Below, in pieces: positions 1-12,150 of a DNA stretch of 64,000 nucleotides. Source of the DNA: Molossus alvarezi (Eukaryota; Chordata; Mammalia; Chiroptera; Molossidae). A program made the position numbers and the translations under genes. The DNA lies in contig CM073887.1 of assembly GCA_037176705.1 (NCBI GenBank), positions 25,981,501 to 26,045,500 on the forward strand, written 5' to 3'. Below the pieces are notes generated by a model. That model was not told where the DNA came from and made no database searches. It saw nothing but the letters and a program-made list of their open reading frames with translations. How positions within the stretch are numbered: the stretch's first letter is position 1; each line of letters opens with the position of its first letter.

Positions 1-2310
1 TTTGTTCTCCTAGATTTCCTGCCCCATCATGTCATGCTATTGACTGAATTCCCCAAAGCCTTACTTCAGAGTTACCCTTGACTCTGTCTCTTTATCACAC
101 ATGTCCAATTAATTCCCACATTTCCTTCTAATTCCTAGATGTTTCTTGAATCAACTCAGTTTTCTCCATCCCTATGGTCTTTACCATAGTTCAGGCTGTG
201 ATTATCTCTCCAAACCCCTATTATTTCACCCCTGGCTTAATATAGCAACTTCCCAATTGGTCTCTCTATATCTTGTCATCTTCCTATCCAATCCAACTTT
301 TACCTACTAGCTGGAATGATTTTTCAAAAACTCAAGTTTTATGCTTCTCATTGTCATCAGGCAATTCTGGCAATTCTGAGAATTACCCAAATAATAATTT
401 CTAGTTTCAACCTCATCCTCTCCTCTTGATAGCTCTTTGGGTTCTTCAAAATTGCAGCAATGTGGGTAGACTATATCTTTTTTTCTATTATGAAGACCAG
501 TGTTGAAGATATTCTTTAAAACTGCCCCATTAGTACAGGTGAACTCAGGAGTCAAGAGTAAGTAAAGACCCTTTCCCTCTATGATAGGTTGATTGGAATG
601 GAGGAAGATGAAATTATATCAAGCCTTAAAAAACAATCTGAAAACCACAGAAGCAAATAAATTCTGGCTTACCTCCCTAAGATTAGCAAAGGAAATGATA
701 CCTCAGGGAGAAAACAGTCTTTAATCTTTTCAAGTAGATAAGAGATGAATTATTAATATATGGCAGCAAAAGATAGAGTTTGCTTTTCCTGCAGAATACA
801 GAGAACATAAAGAAACAACAGAAAGATAGTGAAGAATGCAAGTATCTTCACACTCATGTCTCGTGACATTAAACAAAGGTAAGAATTTTATTCAACAAAG
901 GTTTATGAAGGATTGATTTGTGGGGATTTATAAGTGATACCTGTCTATTAGACCATTGACCTTTTTCTGCCTCGGTACACTGGTGAGGTGTCCACAAACT
1001 TCACAGGTTCTCCTGGGTATGGAAGAGGTTACAGGAAAGATAGCCTGTGGCTTATGACAGTTCACATGCTGTCTGCTACTCCAATGCTTTCTTGTTAGTT
1101 TGTGAATGTGTAACCAAATGGAAGTAAATGAAAATGACTAACCCTGAACTACTCTCCTTTATGAACTAGCCAATGCCAAGTCTCAACACTCTTACAGATT
1201 ACTTGCAAAACACCACATAGTCGATCACGATACAGGCATGTGTTGTTACATTAAAATTAAAAAGTACTGCATTGTCTCCATGAGAAATAAAGGAAAAAAA
1301 TTGCAAGTGAATATTTTTATTTTTTATTTTTTGCCCTTCTCAAAGGAAAGTAACATGCATTGTAAAAAAGAATAATAAAGTACATGTATTTGTAAACACA
1401 CATATTTAATTACAAACAAAAAACTCCATGACATAGACTATTATCCAATATTGTACACTGTGTATAGAACATCCCACCCTCTAAAAGTGGTTATTAGACT
1501 TTTGCCAGATGGCATACTGTTCCCATGACTATCTCTGTAGAATAACTCTCCTGGGCTTTGAATGAGGAGAAAGGGGTATGCACTCTGGAATGTGAAGAGA
1601 AGTAATTTGAATATAAACAGTTTTAAAAAGCTCCTTGGTGAATGTAACCTATGTTCCCCAACCAGCTGATAAATAAAGATGACACATATCAAACTGGTGT
1701 TTATCGCTTTGAACATCAACACATTTAATAATGATTAGTGCCATCTATTAGGGTATAATAAGCTATGACCAGCCTCTAAGGACACATAGACCTACTGTGC
1801 AATCCTTCCTGTTCTTTGACAGAAGCAAAACAGAACTTTGTTTCAAGAATGTAACTGAGGAGGGAGAGAAAAGTAGATTAAAGGGAGATATTTAAGGTCA
1901 GAACTGCTGAGTGCACTGTGTATACTAAGTTGGAGCCAACTACAATCAGTCAACATAGATCTACAATAATGTCCAGATCCCATTGAGTTGACCATATGGA
2001 GGGATGTAACAACAGGATCTACGGAACATATATCATGTGATTTTACATTCACTGGAGTCATCAGAAAGTTTGACACTGAAGGAATTCTGCCTTTCTGTTC
2101 TAGGAAAACATGATTTATGAAAAATAAAAACTTCCTACTTGCTACAAAGACAACTCCATTGAAACAGTTGCCGTGGGAGTTTTTGTCAAAGGCATGGAAA
2201 GCTTCACAAATGAAGAGATAAGATATACTTAATAGCTTATGACCTCAAAAGCCCCACAGAAATTATACAAATCTGGTTTGTCTCCAAGATAAAGATTTCA
2301 TACTTATTTT
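1..2310. other. Gene-free AT-rich DNA with an old repeat at its left edge
   Basis: Bases 1-560 are pyrimidine-rich and include wording (CAACTTCCCAATTGGTCTCT, GGAATGATTTTTCAAAAACT) like a common ancient mammalian interspersed repeat of uncertain class. From 560 to 2310 nothing recognisable is seen; short reading frames there lack splice context or family wording. Confidence 0.5.
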
Positions 2311-2325
2311 CTGGTATTTAGCTTT

Positions 2326-2581
2326 TTTTTTTTTTTATCCTCACCCGAGGATATTTTTCCATTTTTTTTTCTTTGTACAGATAGAGTGGGAGGGAGAGAG
2401 AGGAAGGGAGAGAGAGAGAGAAACATTGAGGTGAAGGGACACATCGAGTGGCTGCCACCCACATGACCAACCAGGGCCGGGGACAAACTGCAACCGAAGT
2501 ACGTGCCCTTAGCGGGAACCGAACCCGGGTCTCTCCGGACCGCAGGCCGACGCTCTAACCGCTGAGCCAAACTGGCCAGGG
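2326..2581 (-). mobile_element. VES-type SINE, young
   Basis: tRNA-derived head at the right end (reverse complement GCCCTGGCCAGTTTGGCTCA, box A; GGTTCGGTTCC, box B), body, then purine-rich and A-rich tail at the left. Target duplication CTGGTATTTAGCTTT at 2311-2325 and 2582-2596 is perfect over 15 bp. Confidence 0.92.
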
Positions 2582-2596
2582 CTGGTATTTAGCTTT

Positions 2597-4259
2597 AAAG
2601 TCTAAAATTAGGTAGGCATTCCTTACCTATGAGGAACCTCATGAGAATTATTTATAGTTGTCATTACATTCCAAGACAACATGAAACAGATGATTAAAGT
2701 CATAAGTATTATATCATTTTTGTTAAAGAGGTCTCAAATGCTACTTTTTAGTGGATATAATTAGAGAATATGAATGAATGAAAATTTGGAACTGTCAATA
2801 TTGTGATATGGTGCTACTTTTACGTCAAACACACTTGAGCCATTTACAACTCATGCTAATCTTTTGTACTGGTATATGCACTGTCTCTTACTGAATGCAC
2901 TTTGCCCACCAGCGCATTCTTAAAGATAGTTGCATGACTGTGCAACAGAGTTACATCATTCTTACAGAAAACTCATGGCATTAAACAAATTAACATCATT
3001 TCTTACAGAAGGCTCTGTTATTCCCAAGCCTAAATCCCTCTCATCAGTCTCTTTCTCCTGTCGACCTCCTCCCCAGTTGTGTTTTCCACTGCCAGAGATT
3101 GGCTAGAAAGAGAGAGGAGAAGAGAGGGATTCCAAGGATCAGGCAATATGTCTCATGCACAGGCCAGTGGGTGAGTCTGCACCAGGAATGGCTTAAATTC
3201 AAATCTGCAGAGTCCAGAGCAACAGCCAAAGGCAAGGGAGCGGTGTCTTAGAGGGTTCCCGGAACGGAATCTGCATCTGACTTATTCATTCAGAGAAAAA
3301 CACTGTCTTTAAAATGCTGGTATTCCTCAACTATCCTCAGTTCCTTCTCTTATCTACTAGCAGCAGAATCCTGATTAATCTGAATTTTTATCTCCATATT
3401 AGACATCTCAGTGCAGCTCTAATCTTACATGTCCAACTGGCTGTTGGATACCTTCTCTTGCTAATTTCATGAGCACCTTGAAACTATCACATCAGACCTA
3501 CTTTTAGGTGGCTAGTCCATTGGAAATAGTCAAGTTAACGGAGTCTCAAGAAGTGGTAAATGATAACACTGAGACAGTGTGTTTTTACTTCAACAGGGAA
3601 AATAATTAACCCAGTAGGATGAATTACCACTGTTAAAATTCGGAATATCAATGGAATACAAAGATTAGAAGATACTATAATTGTTGTCGTGAGGTAGGGG
3701 AGTGCTCTCAGCCCCCTGAATTTATTGCATGTAGAGGCTTGTAGGTTTTGCCCAAGCGTACTGCCTGTTCTGCAGAGAAATAGGGGCCCGCTCTTTGTTG
3801 GGTTACTACTTAAACCTTCTAAAGGCAGCCGTGTAAAAGGTGACAGTGTGGCCTCTAATAAGGTTTCAGGTGTGACCCTATAGCGTGCTTTCTGAGTGTG
3901 ATCAGACTGCATAAAAGGCCCCATACATGTGTGTGCACTGGCCCGTTTTCTTCCAGCTGCATTGACTCTTCTTTTTAGATTCCTATGGTGGATCCAGAGA
4001 CTCAGAGTAACTTAAGTGCTGACACAGGAAAATATTTGGATACTTTTATTAGTCTTTTCAGTTTGGTAGAGCCAAGCAGGGTAAAAGATTACAGGAAATG
4101 GAAAGGAGGCTTAGCCATCTTGGCCTCAGTTCTAGATTCTTGACTTAACCATTTATTTCCTCACTTTAGGACATGCCTGGCTCAATCAGAGCCCTCATTT
4201 ATCTAATAAAAATAAGATTTCTTTTTTGTTTTGTTTTTAAGGTACCATGTCAGATATTT
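2597..4259. other. No recognisable feature
   Basis: Unique-looking AT-rich sequence. The 129-codon minus-strand frame around 3535-3924 has no recognisable motif. Confidence 0.5.
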
Positions 4260-4468
4260 CATTTTATTTTTTAAAGTTTATCTTTATTGTTAAAAGTATT
4301 ACAGATGTCTCTCCTTTACCCCCACTGACCCTACCTCCCAGCCCCTGCTCCACCCCAGGCCTTCACCACACTATTGTCTGTATCCATTGGTTATGCATAT
4401 ATGCAAATAAGTTCTTTGGGTTATCTCTTCCCTCCCCCTCTCCCCTTCTCTCTGAGGTTTGTCAGTAA
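4260..4468 (-). mobile_element. L1 3'-end fragment
   Basis: Reverse complement of a bat L1 3' UTR: TTTATCTTTATTGTTAAAAG at the 3' side, then a C/T-rich block, then GGTTATGCATATATGCAAATA as in the L1 tail near 50238 (plus strand). 5'-truncated near 4468. Confidence 0.7.
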
Positions 4469-4650
4469 AGAGGATTTGTTTGGCTGCCTTGTAGAGGTGA
4501 ACTGCAGAACAGTTATCTAGTCTTAATTTTCCATCTGGGAATTTGTGAAAGATACAAAAATTATGAGTTAGACAAACTATTAACTGAATTGAATTTCTTT
4601 TATTCTGGCCAACTGGGAGATCAAGAACTTTATTAAGAAAATAAAAGTAA

Positions 4651-6459
4651 GAAGCACAGACCAGCAGCTGAGACCCATCCCCCAAAACTACAGCAAAAGC
4701 TGAGCAGGAGTTGAGCCCCACAGGGCAGCAGCACTCCCTAGCTGACAGCGGTGGGACCTGGGGCTCCACAGAGGCTTGTGCGGTCCAATAGCCCAAAAGA
4801 GCAGTGGGAAGCCGGAGCCTGAGAGAGAACGGTGCGATCCAGCTGCCCGCCCACAGGACGTGCAAGGTGCTGAAGCACCAGAGAGGCCTCTGTGACCCAG
4901 CAGGGACTGTGCTATCCAGTTACCCACGGGACCTGTGGGGTGCTGAAGCATCAGAGAGGCCTGTACGACCCAGCACCCCTTAACATAGGCATAGAGCCAG
5001 GTCCCCAAAGAGACTGTGCGATCCAGTTACCTGCGGGACCTGCAGGGGGCGGGGGCACCAGAAAGGCCTGTGCGACCCAACTGCACACAAGATAGGCTTG
5101 GAGGATGTGAAAATGGAGGCAGAGTGAATAGAAGCTACACAGACAATCTCCCAGGACCAAATGGGAATTACAACTAAAATAAAGGCAAATTCTTGGGAAG
5201 AAGCAACAGAAAAGCAGCAGGACAGGACCATATAACCAAGGACACTGTTGGATTGGTGGAGGCGTGAGAGGGTGGCGGGCTGGGAGCCCATGGACAACAG
5301 CAGTCTTAGCTGTGAGCAGCCAGCGCCCTTGGGGAATAAAGACCAAGCCCACTCCACAGGCAGAAAGCAGGGACAGAGCGCTAAAATAGCCACAGCCACT
5401 CACCTGGGGGCTATAGCAGAGGGAGGACAGACTGGGTGGAACTCTGTGGGGACACCCGGGATTTGGAGGGCACTCAGGGTTTTTGCTGAGTTGTGGCCAC
5501 AAAGGATGATGGCCAGTGTGCTCCTTCCCAGAGCTGTGAGGAAAAGCAGCAGCTCCCCTGCCCCCAGATTCAGCCTTTCCCAGGTGAGGCAAAGAAATGC
5601 AAATTGAGGCTCATTAACAACCAGCATCTATCCCACTCTCTGGAAATCCTCTTATGCAGAACACCAGAGCTACATTCCATGGCACTGAGTAACTGAGACT
5701 ACTAGCTACCAGGAAAAAAGTAGAGGATAACTGAACCTTTCCTGGGCTTGCAAATCTACCCAGGAAAGTAAGACTTGACAGTGGCTGATCCAAACCCAGG
5801 AGAGGGAGCCACAAACAGCAGAACACCAACGCCCACAGGGAAAATTTGGCAGGCTCCAAAACCCACTGAGATAGCCAAAATGGTGAAACAAAGAAATCCC
5901 AAATGAATGAACAAGAGAACTCTATTGAAGATGAGATCAATGAAATGCAGCTAAGCAAATTATCAGAGGTAGAGTTCAGAGTCATGATCTTGAGGAAGCT
6001 CAACAGCATGAGTAAGGACATCAGCACCATGAGTAAAGATATAGAAACATTGAAAACCAACCAAGTGGAAATGAAGAATGACGTAGCAGAAATTAAGAAC
6101 ACATTGGAAGGACTAACCAGCAGAGTAGAGGAAACTGAGGAATGGATCAGTGAGTGGATTAGAAAACAGGGTAGAAAAAAAATCAATCAATCAGAAAAAC
6201 AAAAGGAAAAAACAGGAAGACAGCTTAAGAGAACTGTGGGACAATTGGAAACGTAATAATATTTGCATCATAGGAATCCCCAAAGAGGAAGAAAATGGGC
6301 AAGCATTAGAGAATATATTTGAAGAAATAGTGACAGAAAACTTTCCTAACTTGGTGAGGGAAGAAGGCATTCAAGTTCAAGAAGCACAGAGAGCCCCAGG
6401 TAAGAAGAACCCAAACAGGCCCACATCAAGACACATAATAATTAAAATGCCAAAAATTA
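4651..6459 (+). mobile_element. L1 insertion, 5'-complete and 3'-truncated within ORF1
   Basis: Contains three to four degenerate 75-105 bp tandem units (about 4745-5090), then an L1 5' UTR (from about 5108, homologous to the 5' starts of the other two L1s near 44400 and 63620), then an ORF1 start (NEQENSIEDEINEMQLSKLS near 5903-5970) that breaks off at 6459. The insert is bounded by identical 16 bp copies of AAGAAAATAAAAGTAA at 4635-4650 and 6460-6475. The upstream copy is preceded by TT, giving a TT/AAGAAA cut close to the L1 endonuclease preference. There is no 3' UTR and no poly(A) apart from A-rich sequence shared with the duplication. ORF1 has frameshifts. Confidence 0.85.
4745..5090 (+). 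repeat. Tandem monomer-like units upstream of an L1 5' UTR
   Basis: Repeated block pattern GTGCGATCCAGTTACC then GGGACCTG then GCACCAGAGAGGCCTGTG-type wording recurs at about 4833, 4909 and 5016, with a weaker copy near 4750. The units are 74-105 bp and GC-rich within AT-rich DNA. They lie inside the 16 bp target duplications, so they entered with the L1. This layout recalls promoter monomers of rodent L1s. Confidence 0.65.
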
Positions 6460-6543
6460 AAGAAAATAAAAGTAATTCTCTCCTTTTAAGGAGTACATGA
6501 AGCAACATAAATACAGTTCCTTTGGTGAAACTAATCCATTTAT

Positions 6544-6784
6544 TTATTTATTTTTATCCTGACCTGAGGACATTTTTTCATTTTTTGTTCAGATAGAGTA
6601 GGAGGAAGAGAGAGGAAGAGAGAAACATCGACGTGAAAGGGACACATCGAGTGGCTGCCACCCACACAACCTAACCAGGGCCTGGGACAAACTGCAACCA
6701 AGGTACGTGCCCTTAGCAGGAACCGAACCCAAGTCTCCTGAACCGCAGGTCGACGCTCTAACCACTGTGCCACCGGCCAGGGCA
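6544..6784 (-). mobile_element. VES-type SINE
   Basis: Same family and orientation as the copy at 2326. Duplication AAACTAATCCATTTAT at 6528-6543 and AAACTAATCCACTTAT at 6785-6800 (15 of 16). Inserted about 70 bp past the end of the 3'-truncated L1. Confidence 0.9.
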
Positions 6785-7618
6785 AAACTAATCCACTTAT
6801 GGCCATTAGAATATATTTGCTTATATAGGGATGAGCAAAAGTAAGTTTACAGTTATTTGTATAGAAAAATATATAATACAAGAATAAATAATAATACAAG
6901 AATAAACCCTGTGTTTCACATACATACAACTATGAACCTACTTTTGCCCACCCCTGTATAATTCAATTGGCTTTGTAAATCATGTGTACCCTACTTCTAC
7001 ATGGGAAAAAGCTACCTGAGATATAGACTATCAAATAAGAAAAGTTTTTACAATAATTTTATTTATGATTTGGTTATAGAGCAGTCAATTTCAACAATAA
7101 ATAGCATTAGAGGTGGAGTTAATAAGTGTATCTAATGGCTGAATTAGAAATCACTGTCATTCTCAATTCTTCTATCTATTGACCCAAATATCTCTGTAAC
7201 ATTATCTAAGGTGGCTTCAATTAATTATTAAATTAGCGAATGACTGCTTAATTAAATAAATATTAGCACCAGTTTGTAGGATTGATGAGTTTGCTAATGA
7301 GAAAATGAGACTTCCAGATATTGTTTAAGGATTTTAAAAATTTGCACTTAAAAAAGAAAATTGCAAATGTATGAAAATATATGTAGCCCAGATTGAGTGT
7401 GGTGCTGACGTCAGATCTTTACTGCAACATAAGGCATTAAAAAGAAAGTAAATCCAGAGATTAATAAAATGTTAAAGTAGAGTAGAAAAGAAATTAAGCT
7501 TTAGCCTTGAGCCAAGAAAACTCTGGCTCCTTAGAAGAATCTTTTGTTACAGGAGTTTATATAAGGAGTGACATGCTTCTCAAATAAATGTCAAAATCGC
7601 ATTGATTATAACATTTTT

Positions 7619-7858
7619 TTTTTTATCTTCACCTGAGGACACTTTTTCACTTTCTGTTCAGGTAAAGTGGGAGGGAGAGAGAGGAAGAGAGAGAGAGAAA
7701 CATCGACGTGAAAGGGACACATCGAGTGGCCATCGCCCGCATGACCAGCCAGGGCCGGGGACAAACTGCAACCAAGGTACATGCCCTTAGCCGGAACCGA
7801 ACCCGGGTCTCTTAACCGCAGGCTGACGCTCTAACCACTGAGAAAAACTGGCCAGGGC
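7619..7858 (-). mobile_element. VES-type SINE, younger member of a tandem pair
   Basis: Duplication GATTATAACATTTTT at 7604-7618 and 7859-7873, perfect over 15 bp. The right copy is also the left flank of the next SINE. Confidence 0.9.
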
Positions 7859-7873
7859 GATTATAACATTTTT

Positions 7874-8127
7874 AAATAAATGTTTTGTTATCCTCATCCA
7901 AGGACATTTCTGCATTCAACTTCAGATAGAGCGGAAAGGAGAGAGGAAGGAAGAGAGAGTAAAACATCAACGTGAGAGAGACACATCGAGTTGTTTCCAT
8001 CCACACAACCCCAACCACGGCAGGGGACAAACTGCAACCGAGGTACGTGCCCCTAGTGGGAACCCAACCCTGGACTCTCTTGTCCGTGGGCCGGCATTCT
8101 AACCACTGAGAAAAACCAGCCAGGGCT
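7874..8127 (-). mobile_element. VES-type SINE, older member of a tandem pair
   Basis: More diverged than its neighbour. Right flank GATTATAAAACATTTTAAA (8128-8146) is a decayed copy of the same target that precedes it at 7859. Confidence 0.85.
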
Positions 8128-8146
8128 GATTATAAAACATTTTAAA

Positions 8147-9046
8147 CTGGACTGGATTTTGAAGTTTACAAAGCATTTCAATGATCAGAAGTTAGTTCTA
8201 TCTGACTTCCTAAGGTTTTTCTGCTTTTACTTCTCTGATGTAATAAATCAACCGAGAAAATCAAGCAATACATGTTGGACTTCAGGCCTCTTGGGTCCTC
8301 GGAGTTATTTCAAGGGGTCTGTGACTCTATGTGCACACAAAATATTGTCTATTGATTGAATGAATAATGCATTGCATATACGAATGCACTACTTTCAATG
8401 CATTCTGTTTTGATTAATAAAAATTCAGGGTGAAATTTTGTCGTTGGACATTTTATCAATAAGCACACACCAAAGCATAATTTCACTACAGTGTGATCCA
8501 TAAGTTTTTTAGATCAGGTAAAGAAATCTTCACACATGAAATGGCTAGAAACCATGACTTCAGAATTAACCATTTTATATCAGCCTATAACAAATGACCA
8601 TTCAGTTTCAAATGATCAGATTTGTCAGACTTTATCATTAAATAACTAGTCAGTCTCACCTGGCTAAAATGGTCTATGATAGGCATCAAAGATCCAAATT
8701 GATACATGATACCCAGACCTACTCCAGGAAAATGCCAACTCTTAACTGAGCCTTTCCTTTTTGTCCTCAACAAATTTAAACTCTATCTTCCCTCACAAGT
8801 CTTCTCCTTGTGATCATTTATTATCATGTCTAATAGCACTGGCATTCAACCTACAGCCCAAGCCATAGCGTTATCTTGAATTCTCCCACCTTCTGCCATA
8901 AAAATCGTTCCATGAGTCCATCTATCTTTATTCCTACCACTACTGCTCCCGTTTGGGTTTTTATTAGGAACACTGAAACTCCTTCCTAACTGCACCTTCC
9001 CTTTTAGCCCTGCCCTGCTCTCATGCATACTCCATACTTCGCCAAG
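8147..9046. other. Unique DNA grading into an old repeat split by the solo LTR
   Basis: From about 8780 to 9046, and again from 9423 to about 9480 (TCCTAAAATTGTATTTTGAG), the text resembles the same class of pyrimidine-rich ancient repeat as bases 1-560. The LTR at 9051-9418 interrupts it. Confidence 0.4.
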
Positions 9047-9050
9047 ATAG

Positions 9051-9418
9051 TGTTAAGGTAATCAGATTAGACCCAAGATGGAGTCACCCATGTTAAGCTT
9101 CACGGCACTAAACTTTAAGTTTCTATGCTCGACTCCCCCAGAAAAGGAAAGCCTCAGTCAACCAATCAGTCCTTGCTTGCCCAGCATGTTACCTGACCCA
9201 ACTCCCCACAGAAGGGACATAACCCTACTTTAACCAATCAGCACTGCCCAGTATAATGTCCTTGTTATTGCTCCCTTCTGCCTATAACATCTCTTGCCTT
9301 GTATAGCTCTTCAGAGCCCCTTTTAATCTACAAGACTGAATGTTGTCTGATTCATGAATTGCTGAATAAAGTAAATAAGGCCTTTAAAATTTACTCAGAT
9401 GAATTTTGTTCTTTAACA
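9051..9418 (+). mobile_element. Solo LTR of a gammaretrovirus-like endogenous retrovirus
   Basis: 368 bp begins TGTTAA and ends TTAACA, a perfect 6 bp terminal inverted repeat of the TG...CA type. It is flanked by a perfect 4 bp target duplication ATAG (9047-9050 and 9419-9422). Two CCAAT boxes lie near 9160 and 9234, a TATA-like CTATAACA near 9292, and an AATAAA signal near 9365. No internal retroviral genes are present, so it is a solo LTR left by recombination. A 4 bp duplication suits ERV1-type integrases. It splits an older repeat. Confidence 0.88.
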
Positions 9419-10189
9419 ATAGCTCCTAAAATTGTATTTTGAGTACATCATCCATTAGAGCAGGGAAAAACTCTCTTTGCCACTGTTGTTGTTCAAAGCT
9501 TGTTTGCTTGGTAGTGGTGGGTGTTCTCTGTTCTGGTCTTCTCATGGCTGTGTGGGCTCGGCATCTATTCCTGACCCTTAGGAGTTAGTTTTTCCTGCTC
9601 CCTTCCTTCACTTGTGATCTAAACCATGAACGTGTTTGTTTCCCTTCCTCCCCCAGGCATTTGTTCATTATGAAAAGGAGTTTTCTGGCCTTCCTGAGGA
9701 CCCCCATCCCCACCCTGGCTGCCCCCAACCCCACACCAAATCCAACACTTGAAATTCTGTGATCTTTTCTGTAAGTACATAGTGGGATTCATGGGGAAAA
9801 TCTTGCAGGAAGGTGTGGACTTCTCCAATTTCTATAGTCCCCAAGGGTTCTCGCTGTCCTGCCAGCATGCCCTGGGTTTTCACCAATGTTTCAACTATTC
9901 TAGCTGAATTCTTTCTATTAGTGTCCAGGGACTCTGATAAGTAAATGCTTGCATCTCCTCTCTCCCTGAAGGTGCCTGTCTCTCCTCTGTGTTTGGACAT
10001 TTAGTTGCTTTGCAATCTCAGTTCTCTAATGGATTATAAAAGAGTCATGAATTTGAAGTTATTCCAGGTAAGAGTCATGTTCTTCCCTGCTCTCTCCATT
10101 CTGGGGAGGATACTAATATTAACGAGATATTTTACATTCTTTTAAAAATAATGAGTCTTCAAAATCTGCTGTGAATTTTCCACTTAGAG

Positions 10190-10290
10190 TCTATTTTAAT
10201 TCAGATCAGCCATAGTTCAAGTGCACAATAGCCACATGTGGTTAGTGGCTTTCATATTGGACAATATAGCACCAAACTTATAGCTACTGA
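10190..10290 (+). mobile_element. MER5-type hAT-Charlie fragment
   Basis: CAAGTGCACAATAGCCACAT then GTGGTTAGTGGC and TATTGGACAATATAG match the MER5A/B core. Non-autonomous DNA transposon relic. Confidence 0.7.
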
Positions 10291-11431
10291 ATGTCTTGTA
10301 CGTAATGGTCATAATTTGCCTATTTTAAAATTAACGTTGCTGGACTTTATGCTATGAGCGGTGAAAAGTTTAGATTCAGTTTTTTCATGATTTTCAATAT
10401 TATTAATATTTGCTAAGTACCCATTTTACCTGAGCATGGAAGAAAACCAAATACATATTACTCTAAATGTATACCTTACCTTCATTACTTTTTTAAACCT
10501 GAAGATATTGGGGGTGTTAATGGTACCTAGTTGAGATGAAAATTTGTTAAGTGTGATCAGTGGAACACATCTAGCATATATTTTGGTATCTATTGTTAAG
10601 CCTGAGTTACTTATATTAAAGTATTTTTTGAATGATGTATAAATATCTTCATCTTCTTCATGCTGAGATCCTCATTTTTATTCATACCAAAATTATAATA
10701 TTGTTTTTAATCTACCAGAAGCAAGTTATAAGAAATTATGAATCAACTCGAATCGCAACACTAATCAAAAATCCTTTAACAAACTATTTAGTTTTGCTTT
10801 ATGCCAGATGTGTAATGGAGAATTTTAATGCTTAATACAGAATTTAAATGGAAATGCTGAGGGAGTCTATAATGGCAGAAATGCAAGATGCCATACAGCT
10901 TATTTTATGGAATTCATCATGGAGTACATTCTTTCAGCCCATTTATTTCTGTGGTATTGTAACTCTGATCTCAAAACCTATCCAGTTATAATACCCCTTT
11001 GTTCATTTCACTTCCTGTACTGTTTTGTGCCTTCATCTGTTTCAGTCTGAGACACACTCTGATTGAGATAAATTGTTTCAGGAAATCAATTGTTCTAAAG
11101 TTCTCTCTCTTTCTCTCTCTTCCCGAATATGTTCTCAATTCTGCAGCTCTAGTGGTCAGTAATGACATCTTTTTTACTTTCATATTTGCAAAGACCTTAT
11201 AAAGACAAGAACATGCAGGGTCTTTCACAACAGCCCTGCCCAGAGCTGCACCTCCGCTCCCGCTGCACCCTCTCTCCCAGTGGCTTCTCAGCTGCCAATG
11301 AGCGGTGTGTCCTCTGCCCACCAGGCTTCGGAATACTGCCTGGAAAATCCTGTTCTCTCTTTCCTTATCTATTCCTACTTTCCCTTCATGTTTCAGGGGA
11401 ATCATCACTCTCTCAAGGAATTGTTTTATTC

Positions 11432-11655
11432 TTTTTTAAAAAATGTTTTTTCTTTATTGAATTTTTAGAGAGAGGAAGGGAGAGGGAGAGAGAGATAGAA
11501 ACATCGATGAGAGAGAACATAGACTGGCTGCCTCCTGCATGCCCCTCATTGGGGATCAGGCCTACAACCCGGGCATGTGCCCTGGCCGGGAATCAAACTG
11601 GCGACCTCTTGGTGCATGGGTCGACGCTCAACCACTGAGCCTCACCGGCTGGGCT
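11432..11655 (-). mobile_element. Older VES-subfamily SINE
   Basis: Reverse-complement VES with a different body (AACATCGATGAGAGAGAACA, CTGCCTCCTGCATGCCCC, GGGAATCAAACTGGCGACCT) ending CACCGGCTGGGC. Flanks share only ATTCT, so the duplication is eroded. Confidence 0.8.
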
Positions 11656-11924
11656 ATTCTCTAACTAATGTATCTTCCCTGTTACATGCTTTTACAATGT
11701 CATGTGCTTTTCACAGTCAAAATTTTAAACTTATTTGTGAGATTAATTGTTATGTCCCCCTAGTAAACTGGAAATCTCAAGAAGGTTAGCACTATGCTTT
11801 TTAAAATAATAAATACAGACCATGTTTGCTTTTTTTCGCTTACTAAGTACATAGTATCTGGCATACAATGGACTCAATACATATTTGTGAAATTAATTTT
11901 GACTGGGTAAATCTAATGGATACC

Positions 11925-12150
11925 AGTTTTAAAAATACATACTATGTGTAAAATTCCGAGCTACATTTTTTATAACATTCATTTAATCTTTATCAAAAAC
12001 ATATCGAGTAAGAGTTAGTATCTAATTCTAAAGATGAAGACATTGAGACCAGGAGATGTTGAGTAAATTCATCAAAGTAGCACAGCTGATAGGAGAGCCA
12101 GGCTGATATGACTTCAGAGCACCTGCCGTTAACCTTCTGAAGTATGACCT
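11925..12150 (+). repeat. MIR SINE
   Basis: Diverged MIR: TACTATGTGTAAAATTCCGA, AACATTCATTTAATCTTTAT, AAGATGAAGACATTGAGACC, AAAGTAGCACAGCTGATAGG, then ACTTCAGAGCACC. Confidence 0.7.

Noticed and set aside
2500..2581. tRNA-like sequence with A and B boxes
   Set aside because: It is the tRNA-derived head of a VES SINE, not a tRNA gene; the same holds for the other SINE copies.
9668..10000. 110-codon minus-strand frame with protein-like wording
   Set aside because: No recognisable family, no splice signals, and it runs across sequence beside an old repeat split by the LTR; too weak to call.
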